Shown: in pieces, positions 33,632-41,685 of the stretch
Layout of the letters: each line of letters begins with the position of its first letter
Position numbering within the stretch: the first letter of the stretch is position 1
Assembly: GCF_000236565.1 (NCBI RefSeq)
Contig: NZ_AHAM01000297.1
Location: 1 to 57,375 of the forward strand
Length of the DNA stretch: 57,375 nucleotides
Reading direction: 5' to 3'
Source: Mesorhizobium alhagi CCNWXJ12-2
GTDB taxonomy: Bacteria > Pseudomonadota > Alphaproteobacteria > Rhizobiales > Rhizobiaceae
The notes under the pieces: generated by a model
Database searches by the model: none
What the model saw: only the letters and a program-made list of their open reading frames with translations
What the model was told of the DNA's origin: nothing
Translations under genes and position numbers: made by a program

Positions 33632-34414
33632 CTACTCGCTGCCCGATACAACTGCTTCTTGCCCCTTGATGTGAAGGAAGGTCGCATCGAAGTCGCCGAC
33701 CATAACCAGCTTGGCCCATTCGCGAACGTGCAGGCGATTGTCGGTTAGTGAGATCAGGCCGGCCGTCCGAAGTTCCTGAAGCGTGCGGTTAACATGGACC
33801 ACTGAAAAGCCCAGTGCATCTGCGAACTCCTTTTGCGTAATCGGAAGTTCGCAAGTGAGATCATCCCGGACCAATCCGACGGCTTTCAAACGGAGGACGA
33901 TCTCGCACAACAGGTGCGCCATTCGGGCAGGAGCATTTCGCTGCCCAATGTTGGTCATCCACTCGCGGGCGATTGAAGCGTCGATAAGGGTAGCGCGCCA
34001 AAGTGCGGAGGCGACCCGATGGTGACGTTCGCACAACGCCCGAATGTCGACATGCTTTACAAAACCCAGTTTGCAAGGCGTCATCGTGGCAAGGCCGTTG
34101 TCCATGATAGTGAGATGCAGGCTCTGGAGGTCAGGAAAATCGCCCGCTAGATACAACCCGGTGATCTGGCGTTTGCCATCGCCGGTCACCTTGTATGCAT
34201 AAACGAAGCCTTCCACCAGCACGAACGAGCGCGAAGGATGATCGTGTTCCCGCACAATGTCCCGGTCTGCTTCGAAGTTCGACTCCTGGATCGGAAGCGC
34301 CGCGAGTGTTCTCCTATCCTCCTCCGAAAGTGAGGCAATGCTCTCCAGCCTCCGGAGCAGCATCGTATGTGACACACTCAATCCGGTAGGTTGTGAGCGG
34401 CGGGGGGCGTTCAT
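33632..34414 (-). CDS. Crp/Fnr-family regulator
   Basis: A 260-residue regulator: an N-terminal cyclic-nucleotide-binding-like beta roll (residues 15-130; DIVREHDHPSRSFVLVEGFV, GLYLAGDFPDLQSLHL), a long dimer helix, and a C-terminal winged helix (about 165-235) with the recognition segment ITQKEFADALGFSVVHVNRTLQEL. There is no N-terminal Cys cluster of FNR/FixK type, so it is not an iron-sulfur sensor. ATG 34414 is chosen because AAGGA lies 7 nt upstream; TTG 34432 is the alternative. Targets unknown. No typical TTGAT-N4-ATCAA site was noticed nearby. Confidence 0.85.
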   Translation of the reverse strand: MNAPRRSQPTGLSVSHTMLLRRLESIASLSEEDRRTLAALPIQESNFEADRDIVREHDHPSRSFVLVEGFVYAYKVTGDGKRQITGLYLAGDFPDLQSLHLTIMDNGLATMTPCKLGFVKHVDIRALCERHHRVASALWRATLIDASIAREWMTNIGQRNAPARMAHLLCEIVLRLKAVGLVRDDLTCELPITQKEFADALGFSVVHVNRTLQELRTAGLISLTDNRLHVREWAKLVMVGDFDATFLHIKGQEAVVSGSE

Positions 34415-34652
34415 GCGCCCATCCTTATGCAAATGGCAAATTCATGGCAAATTCAGCCCCAAACAGCCAGAGCCGTAGGTTGTTCCGCCGAAGGAGATCA
34501 CATTGGACGAGCGGCGACATTCCAGACACGTCTGGCTGGACATAGCGGCATGTGAAAACGCGATAGGCCCAGAGGCAGAAATCTGCCGCTTTGACCGAAA
34601 TCTATATACATCCCAAGGCGCATCGGAAACTCCCTTTAACGTTGGCAGATCG
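34415..34652. other. Intergenic stretch
   Basis: The start region of the Crp/Fnr gene and flanking DNA. A short + strand frame at 34503 is not convincing. Confidence 0.35.
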
Positions 34653-34800
34653 ATGGAATTCCAGCTCTATTCTTATCGGTCGCAGCAGCTATCGTGCTGA
34701 GCGCTGCTACTGCCACAGCGATCACGTTACAGTGGATACGCGCAACCCGCCGCAAGAAGCTTTTGTGCACGATGTCTTTGCGGCACCATCGTTCCGGCTT
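34653..34800 (+). pseudogene. Frameshifted copy of the small membrane protein
   Basis: ATG 34653 reads MEFQL and then needs one extra base to continue as FLSVAAAIVLSAATATAITL. This aligns residue by residue with MESQLVFLSVATVTVLSGAT of the intact protein at 31456-31656. The simplest lesion is a deletion in CTC(G)TATTC. No AGGAGG precedes it, and the second hydrophobic helix is not recognisable downstream. It is an inactivated paralogue on the opposite strand. Confidence 0.5.
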
Positions 34801-34945
34801 AGGACGCGACCTGAATCCCATAGCCCGTGGAATCCGGACGGCGGCTCTTACCCCCCTGTAACCCGGAGTTTGCCAAACTCTAATCTGGCGTGCTCCAAAA
34901 TCTAGCCAGACTCCCGCGAAGCTTTAGCCGGCTAGCTTCATAAAG

Positions 34946-34963
34946 CTGTCATCGGACTGTCAC
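34946..34963 (+). promoter_or_regulatory. Pho box upstream of the DUF4956-VTC operon
   Basis: CTGTCAT-CGGA-CTGTCAC is two 7-bp direct repeats with a 4-nt spacer, matching the PhoB-binding consensus CTGTCAT-N4-CTGTCA(T/C); only the spacer is more GC-rich than usual. It lies 155 nt upstream of the leader ORF and 214 nt before the DUF4956 start. PhoB activation under phosphate starvation is the expected outcome. Confidence 0.65.
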
Positions 34964-35117
34964 ACTTCCGAATGCGCTCCGGCAAGTCGTTGATCCTGGA
35001 AGCCTAAGCGACGCCGCCGCATTCGGCAGTTTCCGACTTTTCCGGCCGGAATGGAAGCGGGATTGTCCCGTTTTCTAATCGGCGCCGCCTATGGCGTCAC
35101 GACAAGCAGGAGTTGAG

Positions 35118-35180
35118 ATGTCCCCCGTTCCATATGTCCCGGCAGCATCGCCAGGCGCGCCTATGACGAGCGCGCGATGA
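35118..35180 (+). CDS. 20-residue leader ORF coupled to the DUF4956 gene
   Basis: ATG 35118 has AGGAG 5 nt upstream, a better ribosome-binding site than the DUF4956 gene itself shows. It encodes 20 residues rich in Pro, Ala and Ser and stops at TGA 35178-35180, which overlaps the DUF4956 ATG (ATGA, 35177-35180). Translation of the leader probably delivers ribosomes to the downstream gene. Whether the peptide itself matters is unknown. Confidence 0.5.
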   Translation: MSPVPYVPAASPGAPMTSAR

Positions 35181-35770
35181 ACTCGTTTCTCATGCAAGCC
35201 CTTCAGGATCCGCTGGCGGCTCAGGCGATCAGGTTCGCGCTGAACCTCGTCGGAATGATGCTCCTTATCTTCGCCATGTATTACCGGCGCTACCGGGACA
35301 AGGAGCTGGTGACGGCGGCCGCGCTGTTCAACATCTTCGTTTTTGCGGTGCTTACCGTCCTCTCGTCTGTGAACTTCAGCGTTGCTGCGGGCTTTGGCCT
35401 GTTCGCCATCCTGGCGCTCTTCACACTGCGCTCGGAGCCGCTCAGCAAAACCGAGATGACCTATTTCTTCGGCAGCGTCGCCATCGCAGTCATCTCTTCT
35501 GTGCAGGGAACGACGCTGCCCTTTGCGGCGATGATCGTTCTGTTCGTGCTCGTCGGCGCCTATGTGGTCGATCATCCCAAGATGCTGCAATCCGTCAGCG
35601 GGGCGAAGGTCACGCTCGACAAGATCCACCTGACGCTGCTGTCGGACCCCGAAACCATGCGCGCCGAACTTTCGGAGCGGCTTGGTGTCACGGTGCTGTC
35701 CTATCAGGTTCTCCAACTCGACTACATCACGGAAATGGCGAGGCTCAATGTCTTCTATCGCAAACACTGA
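35177..35770 (+). CDS. DUF4956 membrane protein
   Basis: A 197-residue inner-membrane protein of the DUF4956 family with four hydrophobic segments in the first 130 residues (about 18-36, 48-62, 68-82 and 98-128) and a cytoplasmic C-terminal domain. The family block GFGLFAILALFTLRSEPLSKTEMTYFFGS is clear. DUF4956 genes usually sit next to VTC-domain genes, as here, where the next ORF overlaps by 23 nt. The pair likely forms a membrane complex for polyphosphate synthesis or handling. Function of DUF4956 itself is not established. Confidence 0.85.
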   Translation: MNSFLMQALQDPLAAQAIRFALNLVGMMLLIFAMYYRRYRDKELVTAAALFNIFVFAVLTVLSSVNFSVAAGFGLFAILALFTLRSEPLSKTEMTYFFGSVAIAVISSVQGTTLPFAAMIVLFVLVGAYVVDHPKMLQSVSGAKVTLDKIHLTLLSDPETMRAELSERLGVTVLSYQVLQLDYITEMARLNVFYRKH

Positions 35771-36578
35771 CGTGCGGCTGGAGCGGGTTTTCGACCCGAT
35801 CAGCCTCGCTACCCTCAACGCAAAGGCCGAGATGCTGGAGCGTCTGGACAATAAGTATGTCGTCGGCGCGGGCATATTGCATCGCGCGGCCGCGGAACTG
35901 GCGCGGCATTTCGATATTCTGGAAATCGAGGGCCGCCGGGCTTTCACCTACGAAACCTGCTATTTCGACAATTCGGACCGGCGCAGCTATTTCGATCACC
36001 ATCAGGGTCGGCGGCAGCGCGCGAAAGTCCGGGTCCGGAAATATGTCGATGCAGGGCTTTGCTTCGTCGAGGTGAAGCTCAAGGACAAGCGCGGCGCTAC
36101 GATCAAGAAACGGCTACCTTATGAAATCGGCAAGTTCGGAGTTCTCGACGAGACGGCGCTCGCCTACGTCGATGGTGTTTATTTCGACCAGTATCGCCAT
36201 GAGTTTCCTTACGCGCTCGAGCGCGTCCTCGACATGAGCTATGTCCGCATGACGCTCGTGGCGAAGGAAGGCGGCGAGCGTATGACCATCGACAGCGGGA
36301 TACGATTTTTCGCTCCCGGCTCCTCGCATGCGATCAACGACGACCACTTCATCCTCGAAACGAAATCTGCCAATGCCAACGGGATAGCCGATCGCATCCT
36401 GCGCGCGATGCACCAGCATCCCACCAAGCACTGCTCGAAATATTGCACCGGCATTGCCATCCTCAATCAGGCGCCGAGGCACAACAAGTTCCTTCCCGCC
36501 CTGCGCAAGCTCGGCAGCGTGCCCGCGCCGCAAACGGCTAAGGCCTTGCCCGGGCGAGAGATCGAGGCAGCCGCATGA
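35748..36578 (+). CDS. VTC-domain polyphosphate polymerase-like protein
   Basis: A 276-residue protein made almost entirely of a VTC domain (PF09359), the triphosphate-tunnel fold of yeast Vtc4 that makes polyphosphate from ATP. Tunnel-type residues are visible: the Lys in ERLDNKYVVG, the block TYETCYFDNSDRRSYFDHH, basic strands KVRVRKY and CFVEVKLKDKRG with KKR, and a late Glu in FILETKSANANG. ATG 35748 lies inside the end of the DUF4956 gene, and its stop overlaps the next ATG, so the three are translationally linked. Upstream is a Pho box. Polyphosphate synthesis is the best inference but bacterial members are little tested. Confidence 0.83.
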   Translation: MSSIANTDVRLERVFDPISLATLNAKAEMLERLDNKYVVGAGILHRAAAELARHFDILEIEGRRAFTYETCYFDNSDRRSYFDHHQGRRQRAKVRVRKYVDAGLCFVEVKLKDKRGATIKKRLPYEIGKFGVLDETALAYVDGVYFDQYRHEFPYALERVLDMSYVRMTLVAKEGGERMTIDSGIRFFAPGSSHAINDDHFILETKSANANGIADRILRAMHQHPTKHCSKYCTGIAILNQAPRHNKFLPALRKLGSVPAPQTAKALPGREIEAAA

Positions 36579-37558
36579 CCCGCCGCACAGGATTTGACTC
36601 AATGACCCAACGAAACAGATTTGGCCGCTTGTTTTGCGCATTCACGCTGACCGGGGCGCTGCTGGCTTCGACTGCGTCGATCGGGTCAGCCCAGCCGAGG
36701 CTGGAAGCACTGGACAGCATGGAAATCACTGCGGAAGGCGCAAACGGCGTCAGGATCGAGGAGTTTTCCGGCCTGTCCTGGGACGAGGATGAGCAACTTC
36801 TCTACGCCGTCTCCGACGGCGGCGTCCTTCATCATTTTCGCGTTCGGCTGGACGGGTCGCGCATCGCAGAGATCCAATCCGTCTTCTCCGCTCTGCTCGC
36901 AACGAAGACGAGCAAGGCCTCCGGCAAGCCTGTCACCAACGCGGAGGGTCTTACCACCGTCAATGACGACAATGGCCAACGGTCCGACAGCGAGCTTCTG
37001 ATCGCGTTTGAAGACGGGCCTTCGATCGCCCGCTTTACGCCGCGCGGCGAGTGGATCGCCAATTCCGTCCTGCCCGCCCCGCTTACGAATGAGACGCAAT
37101 ACAGCAAGAAGAACAGCCGCCTGGAAGCGGTTGCGGTAGATGGCCGTCATGGCGTGCTGACCGCGCCGGAACGGCCCCTGAAAGATCAGCCTGAAGACCG
37201 TCACACGCTCTATGCGGCAGATGGAACGACCTGGTCGTTCAAGGCTTTCCAGTCCGACAGCAGGCTCAAGGCGATCCAGACGTTGCCCGATGGCAACCTC
37301 CTCATCCTGGAGCGGACGCGCGAGGAAAAGGGCGGCGCACCGACGGCGCGGCTGCGCTATCTCGACTTTGGCCAGTGCACCGCGAAACGGGAGTGCCAGC
37401 TTGCCGAGCTTTCAGCCGAGCCCGACGCGATGCTGGTCGACAATTTCGAAGGAATGGCCCGCCTGTCGGACGATCTGTTTCTCATCGTCGCCGACAAGAC
37501 AAGGAAGGACGCCGAACCGACGACCTTCGTCCTATTCCAGGTCAAGGCGACGCCATGA
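36575..37558 (+). CDS. Secreted esterase-like phytase-family protein
   Basis: A 327-residue protein of the esterase-like-activity-of-phytase family (PF13449), a beta-propeller-like fold. A signal peptide (FCAFTLTGALLASTASIGSAQ) precedes the blocks EEFSGLSWDEDEQLLYAVSD, TNAEGLTTV, RLEAVAVD and DNFEGMARL, all diagnostic. ATG 36575 overlaps the VTC stop (ATGA); ATG 36602 with AGGA upstream is a possible second start giving a shorter signal peptide. Location in a Pho-box operon fits phosphate-ester breakdown in the periplasm, though enzyme activity for this family is mostly predicted. Confidence 0.83.
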   Translation: MTRRTGFDSMTQRNRFGRLFCAFTLTGALLASTASIGSAQPRLEALDSMEITAEGANGVRIEEFSGLSWDEDEQLLYAVSDGGVLHHFRVRLDGSRIAEIQSVFSALLATKTSKASGKPVTNAEGLTTVNDDNGQRSDSELLIAFEDGPSIARFTPRGEWIANSVLPAPLTNETQYSKKNSRLEAVAVDGRHGVLTAPERPLKDQPEDRHTLYAADGTTWSFKAFQSDSRLKAIQTLPDGNLLILERTREEKGGAPTARLRYLDFGQCTAKRECQLAELSAEPDAMLVDNFEGMARLSDDLFLIVADKTRKDAEPTTFVLFQVKATP

Positions 37559-37736
37559 ATCGCAGCAATCCGGCCGCGATTCTCACCAATTTCTAACCTG
37601 AATGTTTCGCATCCTTCGTGCCATAGTCGCTGACCGGGCGAAACCGACCGCCGACTGCATGATGGCTACGGCCACGGGCGCCTAATGGATTTCGTGAACC
37701 CGACCGGTTTCGGGTTCTCAACACCGATGGGCACCG

Positions 37737-39398
37737 ATGGGCATCAGGTCTCGCATTCTCGTTTTTCAGCTCATCGTCGTGGCGTCGGTCTTGATGATGG
37801 CCGCTATCGTCTACATCACCATCCGCTCGACGACCTATTACATGGAGCGCGTTCAGTGGGCCAATAACCAGTTGGAAGCCGTCACGGCGCTCACCGTCAA
37901 TGCCAATCGGTATTCCGAGCAGATCGCCGAATTCCTGTTGATCGGCGAACCGGAGCGCGCCGACTACGAGAGCGCCAGCGCCGAACTGGAGGCGGGATTC
38001 GATGCGCTCGAGAAGCTGACCTTAGGCGAGGCCGAGTTCCTGGGGCGCAACAGCGAACAAGAGAATGACGGCGACGAAATCTTCCGAATCATGCGGATGC
38101 GCGCTCTCTACGGAGAAATCAGCAAGGCGACCGCCAGGGCAGTCGATCTGCGCAACCAGGGGCGGCAGGAAGACGCGGTCATGGTGTTTCGCCGCGACAT
38201 CGAGAACCGTTTCGACGCCGAGTTCGAAAATATCCTGGAGGCCGCGAGGCGCGATGAAGCGGAAGAGGTCGCGCGGGCGGAACTGCAGGCCGAGGCATTG
38301 TGGCGGCGCCTGACGTGGATCACCGCCGGGCTTGCGCTGGCGGCCGTGGTCCTCTGCTTCGTCGCTGCTTTCCTTCTCGCCCGATCGTTGATGCGCCCGA
38401 TTGGGCTTCTGACGCAAGGCGCCGAGGCGATCGGGCGGGGTGAACTCGACCACCGGATCGGCTACGACAGCAGCGACGAACTCGGCGTGCTTGCGCGGCG
38501 CTTCAACGCGATGGCAGCCAATCAGGAAGATCAGCGCAAGCGGCTGCTGGAGGCGCGAGCGGATCTCGAGCGGCAAGTCACCGCGCGTACAGCTGAACTC
38601 GCCGCGGCAAACCAGCGGCTGACGGATCTCGACCGGTTGCGGGTTCAGTTTCTCGCCGACATAAGCCATGAACTGCGCACCCCACTGACCGCTCTTCGAG
38701 GGGAGGCGGAGATTCCGCTGCGTCATGGTTCGAAGCCCGAAGCGGTCTACCGCGACGCACTTGAGCGGATCGTCACCCAAAGCCTGGAGATGAGCCGGCT
38801 CGTCGACGATCTGGTTTTCCTGTCCCGCTCGGAAACCGATACGATCCGCTTCGAGCCCCGCCGGACGGACCTCGTGACCATCGTCAACGATGCGGTTCAT
38901 GACGGCGAAATCCTGGCGCGCGCCAACGCTATTGCGATCAAGGCGGACTACAGGACCGATCCGATCTGGGTCACCGCCGACGCGCAGCAGCTTAAGCAGG
39001 CGCTCGTCATACTTCTGGACAACGCCATAAAATACTCTCCGCGCGGCCGCCCCGTGAACTTAAGCATGACCGCTTCGGACGGATATGCCCACATTACGAT
39101 ACGCGATAAGGGGCTGGGCATTCCGGCCGAGGAAATACCAAAGGTATTCGAGCGGTTTTACCGCGGCCGAAGCCCGAAGACGTCGCGCCAGCCCGGCAGC
39201 GGCCTCGGCCTGGCGATCGCGAAATGGCTCATCGAAAAGCATCAGGGCGAGATCACGCTCACCAGCGAGGTCGGGTCATTTACGGAGGTCGTGGTCCGCA
39301 TTCCAAGCGCCGATGCAAACGAAGCTTCGGATGACAATTTCGGCGCCGGCGCGACCGCTTCGAGGAAAAAACCTCGCGTGAAAACCAGCGCGGCATAA
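37737..39398 (+). CDS. Sensor histidine kinase
   Basis: A 553-residue two-component sensor. Two transmembrane helices (about 9-30 and 193-216) bracket a periplasmic helical domain of about 160 residues rich in Glu and Arg. A HAMP linker follows (217-265), then a coiled coil, the H-box DISHELRTPL with His311, the N-box LDNAIKYSPRG, and G-boxes DKGLGIP and GSGLGLAIAKW. The C-terminal tail is basic. Its response regulator follows 52 nt downstream. The signal is unknown; position after the VTC operon and before the Ser/Asn-repeat protein suggests an envelope or phosphate-related cue. Confidence 0.9.
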   Translation: MGIRSRILVFQLIVVASVLMMAAIVYITIRSTTYYMERVQWANNQLEAVTALTVNANRYSEQIAEFLLIGEPERADYESASAELEAGFDALEKLTLGEAEFLGRNSEQENDGDEIFRIMRMRALYGEISKATARAVDLRNQGRQEDAVMVFRRDIENRFDAEFENILEAARRDEAEEVARAELQAEALWRRLTWITAGLALAAVVLCFVAAFLLARSLMRPIGLLTQGAEAIGRGELDHRIGYDSSDELGVLARRFNAMAANQEDQRKRLLEARADLERQVTARTAELAAANQRLTDLDRLRVQFLADISHELRTPLTALRGEAEIPLRHGSKPEAVYRDALERIVTQSLEMSRLVDDLVFLSRSETDTIRFEPRRTDLVTIVNDAVHDGEILARANAIAIKADYRTDPIWVTADAQQLKQALVILLDNAIKYSPRGRPVNLSMTASDGYAHITIRDKGLGIPAEEIPKVFERFYRGRSPKTSRQPGSGLGLAIAKWLIEKHQGEITLTSEVGSFTEVVVRIPSADANEASDDNFGAGATASRKKPRVKTSAA

Positions 39399-39450
39399 AC
39401 AGCGGGGAAGCGCTCCCGCCCACGACAGGATCCCGACGGAGGTGAAGTCA

Positions 39451-40125
39451 ATGCCAAGAATTCTGCTGGTGGAGGACGACGACCGTATTGTGGGCTTTAT
39501 CAAGCGAGGGCTCGAAGCGGAGGGTTACCTGGTCGACCTTGCAAACAATGGCGAGGATGCACTGGCGATGGTGCGTGAGACGTCCTATTCGCTGATCGTT
39601 CTCGACCGCCTGCTTCCCGGAATCGACGGTCTTGAGGTCTGCCGCATGCTGCAACGCGAACGGCGCGAGAATCTCGTCCTGATGCTCACCGCAAAAGACA
39701 GCCTGCAGGACAAGGTCGAAGGGCTGAAGGGCGGCGCCGACGACTATCTCACCAAGCCCTTCGCCTTCGACGAGCTGATCGCCCGCATCGAAGCCCTGCT
39801 TCGGCGCGGGCCGGCCACGACTTCGGATCCGCTGCTGAAGGTCGGCGACCTCGCGCTCGACCCCGTCGCCAAAAAGGTCTGGCGCGGCGAGCGCGAAATC
39901 AGTCTGACGGCCAAGGAGTTCAGGCTTCTGAACTATATGATGCTGCATCCTGGAGCCGTCATCAGCCGCACACGGCTGCTCAACAATGTCTGGGACCTGA
40001 GCTTTGACCCTGAAACAAAGGTGGTCGACGTCTACATACGCTACCTCCGCCGCAAGATCGACGGCGCGGAAGAACACCCGCTTATCAAGACGGTGCGCGG
40101 CTTCGGCTACGTCATTTCGGCTTGA
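39451..40125 (+). CDS. OmpR/PhoB-type response regulator
   Basis: A 224-residue regulator with a receiver domain (acidic pocket EDDD at residues 8-11, phospho-acceptor Asp52 in IVLDRLLPG, Lys in YLTKPF) and a winged-helix DNA-binding domain ending VDVYIRYLRRKID and IKTVRGFGYVIS. ATG 39451 is 8 nt behind GGAGG; the GTG at 39442 is a weaker option. It is cognate to the kinase just upstream. Likely targets include the adjacent Ser/Asn-repeat gene, whose 220-nt AT-rich upstream region is long enough for several sites; this is inference. Confidence 0.92.
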   Translation: MPRILLVEDDDRIVGFIKRGLEAEGYLVDLANNGEDALAMVRETSYSLIVLDRLLPGIDGLEVCRMLQRERRENLVLMLTAKDSLQDKVEGLKGGADDYLTKPFAFDELIARIEALLRRGPATTSDPLLKVGDLALDPVAKKVWRGEREISLTAKEFRLLNYMMLHPGAVISRTRLLNNVWDLSFDPETKVVDVYIRYLRRKIDGAEEHPLIKTVRGFGYVISA

Positions 40126-40344
40126 AGCGCGACACGCGACTTCGAACACCCAGCAGCTCAATCTGATTCATGTTTATATTGTTGCATGGCTAACAAGATA
40201 AATTGAAAGTAAGAGAGCGGTGAAGGTCCGGTTAAAAGTTGGATAGAGGCGATTTATTCCGAGATTGTTTCCGCATTTCTACGTTATTTTACGGTGGTCG
40301 CACAGGAGCGACTGCATTGTGTGACGATAAACGGAGAAAGCATC

Positions 40345-40863
40345 ATGAAACCCAGTCATAAAATCGGCCGCATGGTTGCCTTTGCAATCGCCGCAGCGAC
40401 CGGAACAGCGGTATCAGGGGGCGCGCAAGCGGCCGTCAAGCCGCACACAATCGAGACCGGCGGCATCAGGAGCATCGTTGGCGCGAAGCAGGCGGCGCCG
40501 AAGACGCTGCCTGGAACGGTTCAGGCTCAGGAGAAGTTGCTGCAGTTCGCCGGCAACAGCTCGTCAAACTCGAGTTCGAACGGTTCGTCGAATTCCAGCT
40601 CAAACGGCTCCTCGAACTCGAGCTCCAACAGTTCGTCCAATTCGAGCTCGAACAGTTCGTCGAACTCGAATTCCAACAGCTCCTCCAATTCGAGCTCCAA
40701 CAGTTCGTCGAACTCGAGCTCAAACAGTTCGTCCAATTCGAATTCGAACAGTTCGTCGAACTCCAATTCCAACAGCTCGTCCGATTGGGGCTCGAACAGA
40801 TCGTCGAATTCAAGTTCCAACCGGTCGGCCCGGACGCTGGTCGACCTCCTGCGTCAACGCTAG
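40345..40863 (+). CDS. Exported Ser/Asn-repeat protein
   Basis: A 172-residue protein. A signal peptide (residues about 1-30, ending GGAQA) precedes a linker of about 40 residues, then a low-complexity block of about 90 residues built from the 4-residue unit N-S-S-S, with occasional Gly, Arg or extra Asn. The last ten residues (RTLVDLLRQR) are ordinary. CGGAGA precedes ATG 40345. The repeat is flexible, hydrophilic and uncharged, so an extracellular or periplasmic spacer, adhesin-like or matrix component is plausible. It directly follows a two-component system. I know of no named family. Confidence 0.7.
   Translation: MKPSHKIGRMVAFAIAAATGTAVSGGAQAAVKPHTIETGGIRSIVGAKQAAPKTLPGTVQAQEKLLQFAGNSSSNSSSNGSSNSSSNGSSNSSSNSSSNSSSNSSSNSNSNSSSNSSSNSSSNSSSNSSSNSNSNSSSNSNSNSSSDWGSNRSSNSSSNRSARTLVDLLRQR
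40554..40830 (+). repeat. 12/24-bp tandem coding repeat
   Basis: The DNA consists of degenerate 12-bp units, such as AACTCGAGTTCG and AACAGTTCGTCG, alternating to give a 24-bp higher-order period with roughly eleven copies. Variation is mostly at third codon positions, so the Asn-Ser-Ser-Ser pattern is kept. The array is a likely site of slippage and length variation. Confidence 0.75.
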
Positions 40864-40882
40864 AGGTGGCCAGGAAACGAGT

Positions 40883-40900
40883 GGCCGGCCCTCGCCGGCC
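40883..40900 (+). terminator. Hairpin after the Ser/Asn-repeat gene
   Basis: GGCCGGC (40883-40889) pairs with GCCGGCC (40894-40900) around CCTC, with a few more outer pairs. It lies about 20 nt after the stop. There is no T-run, so it is intrinsic-terminator-like only in part. Confidence 0.4.
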
Positions 40901-40923
40901 CCTCGTCGCACCGGCAACCCACG

Positions 40924-41685
40924 GTGAGTAAGCCGGTGTCCGGCTATCAGTCCCTAGTTCCAGATGACAGCATGCTGACACGCTTCAACAAGCCCTCGCC
41001 CAAGATCAGCTTTCTTTGCCAGTCCTCCGATGTCGGCGTTATCGCCGAACCGCGGCCGGCCAAATCCGCTCTCCCCGACTGGTTCCGCAAGATCGCGCCG
41101 ATCGATCTGGAGCATGTCGGCGCGCGCGACAACGGCATCACGATCAAGCGCTGTATGCCGTTTCTGGATGCGCTTTCCACCGGCTGGATACTGCCGCTCG
41201 CCGCGGAGGTGCGGCTGGAGATCAAGGATGGCGGGGAAACCGTCGACTACGGCTGGGAGTTCGACCGCACGATGGTCAGCAATCACAGCCAGCACCAGAT
41301 CACGGGCCATCCCAGCACGCCGCGGCCACCTTGCAAATTCCACAATTACTGGGCGATCCGAACGGCGCCGGGGTGGAGCTGCCTGTTCGTGCCTCCGCTC
41401 AACCGGCCCAACGGGGTCTTCGAGGCTGTCGCCGGCATCGTCGACACCGACAGCTATTCGGCGCACATCCACTTCCCCTTCTTCCCGATCGGCCCAGACG
41501 GCGTGCACATTATCGAGAAGGGCACGCCGCTGGTGCAGGTTTTCCCGTTTCGCCGCGCCGACGCCGCGATCGAAGGCGAGGTGCGCGCCGAGACAATGGA
41601 AGAGGCAAACGAGCGGAAACGCGTCTATCGCAACACAATCGCCGGCTCGGGCTGGTATCGAAAGTTCGCCCGCGCGAAACGCTGA
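40924..41685 (+). CDS. Conserved hypothetical protein (possibly DUF6065-like)
   Basis: A 253-residue soluble protein. It begins at GTG 40924 or, less likely, ATG 40972; neither has a strong Shine-Dalgarno. The sequence is rich in aromatic residues: ALPDWFRKIAPIDLEHVG, IKRCMPFLDALSTGWILPL, KFHNYWAIRTAPGWSCLFVP and HIHFPFFPIG. These blocks resemble a family of about 250 residues annotated only as a domain of unknown function in bacteria and phages. HIHFPF could be metal-binding, but no proof is visible. It is intact and stands alone. Confidence 0.6.
   Translation: MSKPVSGYQSLVPDDSMLTRFNKPSPKISFLCQSSDVGVIAEPRPAKSALPDWFRKIAPIDLEHVGARDNGITIKRCMPFLDALSTGWILPLAAEVRLEIKDGGETVDYGWEFDRTMVSNHSQHQITGHPSTPRPPCKFHNYWAIRTAPGWSCLFVPPLNRPNGVFEAVAGIVDTDSYSAHIHFPFFPIGPDGVHIIEKGTPLVQVFPFRRADAAIEGEVRAETMEEANERKRVYRNTIAGSGWYRKFARAKR

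Noticed and set aside
33290-33719. Protein-coding gene between the pRiA4b ORF-3 and Crp/Fnr genes
   Set aside because: Frames on both strands are low-quality, overlap the flanking genes and lack ribosome-binding sites.
37779-37858. A second Pho box before the histidine kinase gene
   Set aside because: No pair of CTGTCA-like repeats with 4-nt spacing could be found upstream of 37737; only 34946-34963 fits.
40527-40820. A minus-strand Glu/Leu/Phe repeat frame (ELEFDEL type) opposite the Ser/Asn-repeat gene
   Set aside because: It arises from the complement of the same tandem repeat. The + strand version has a signal peptide and a ribosome-binding site.
40554-40830. Possible CRISPR array
   Set aside because: The units are contiguous 12/24-bp coding repeats without unique spacers, in frame within a signal-peptide protein.
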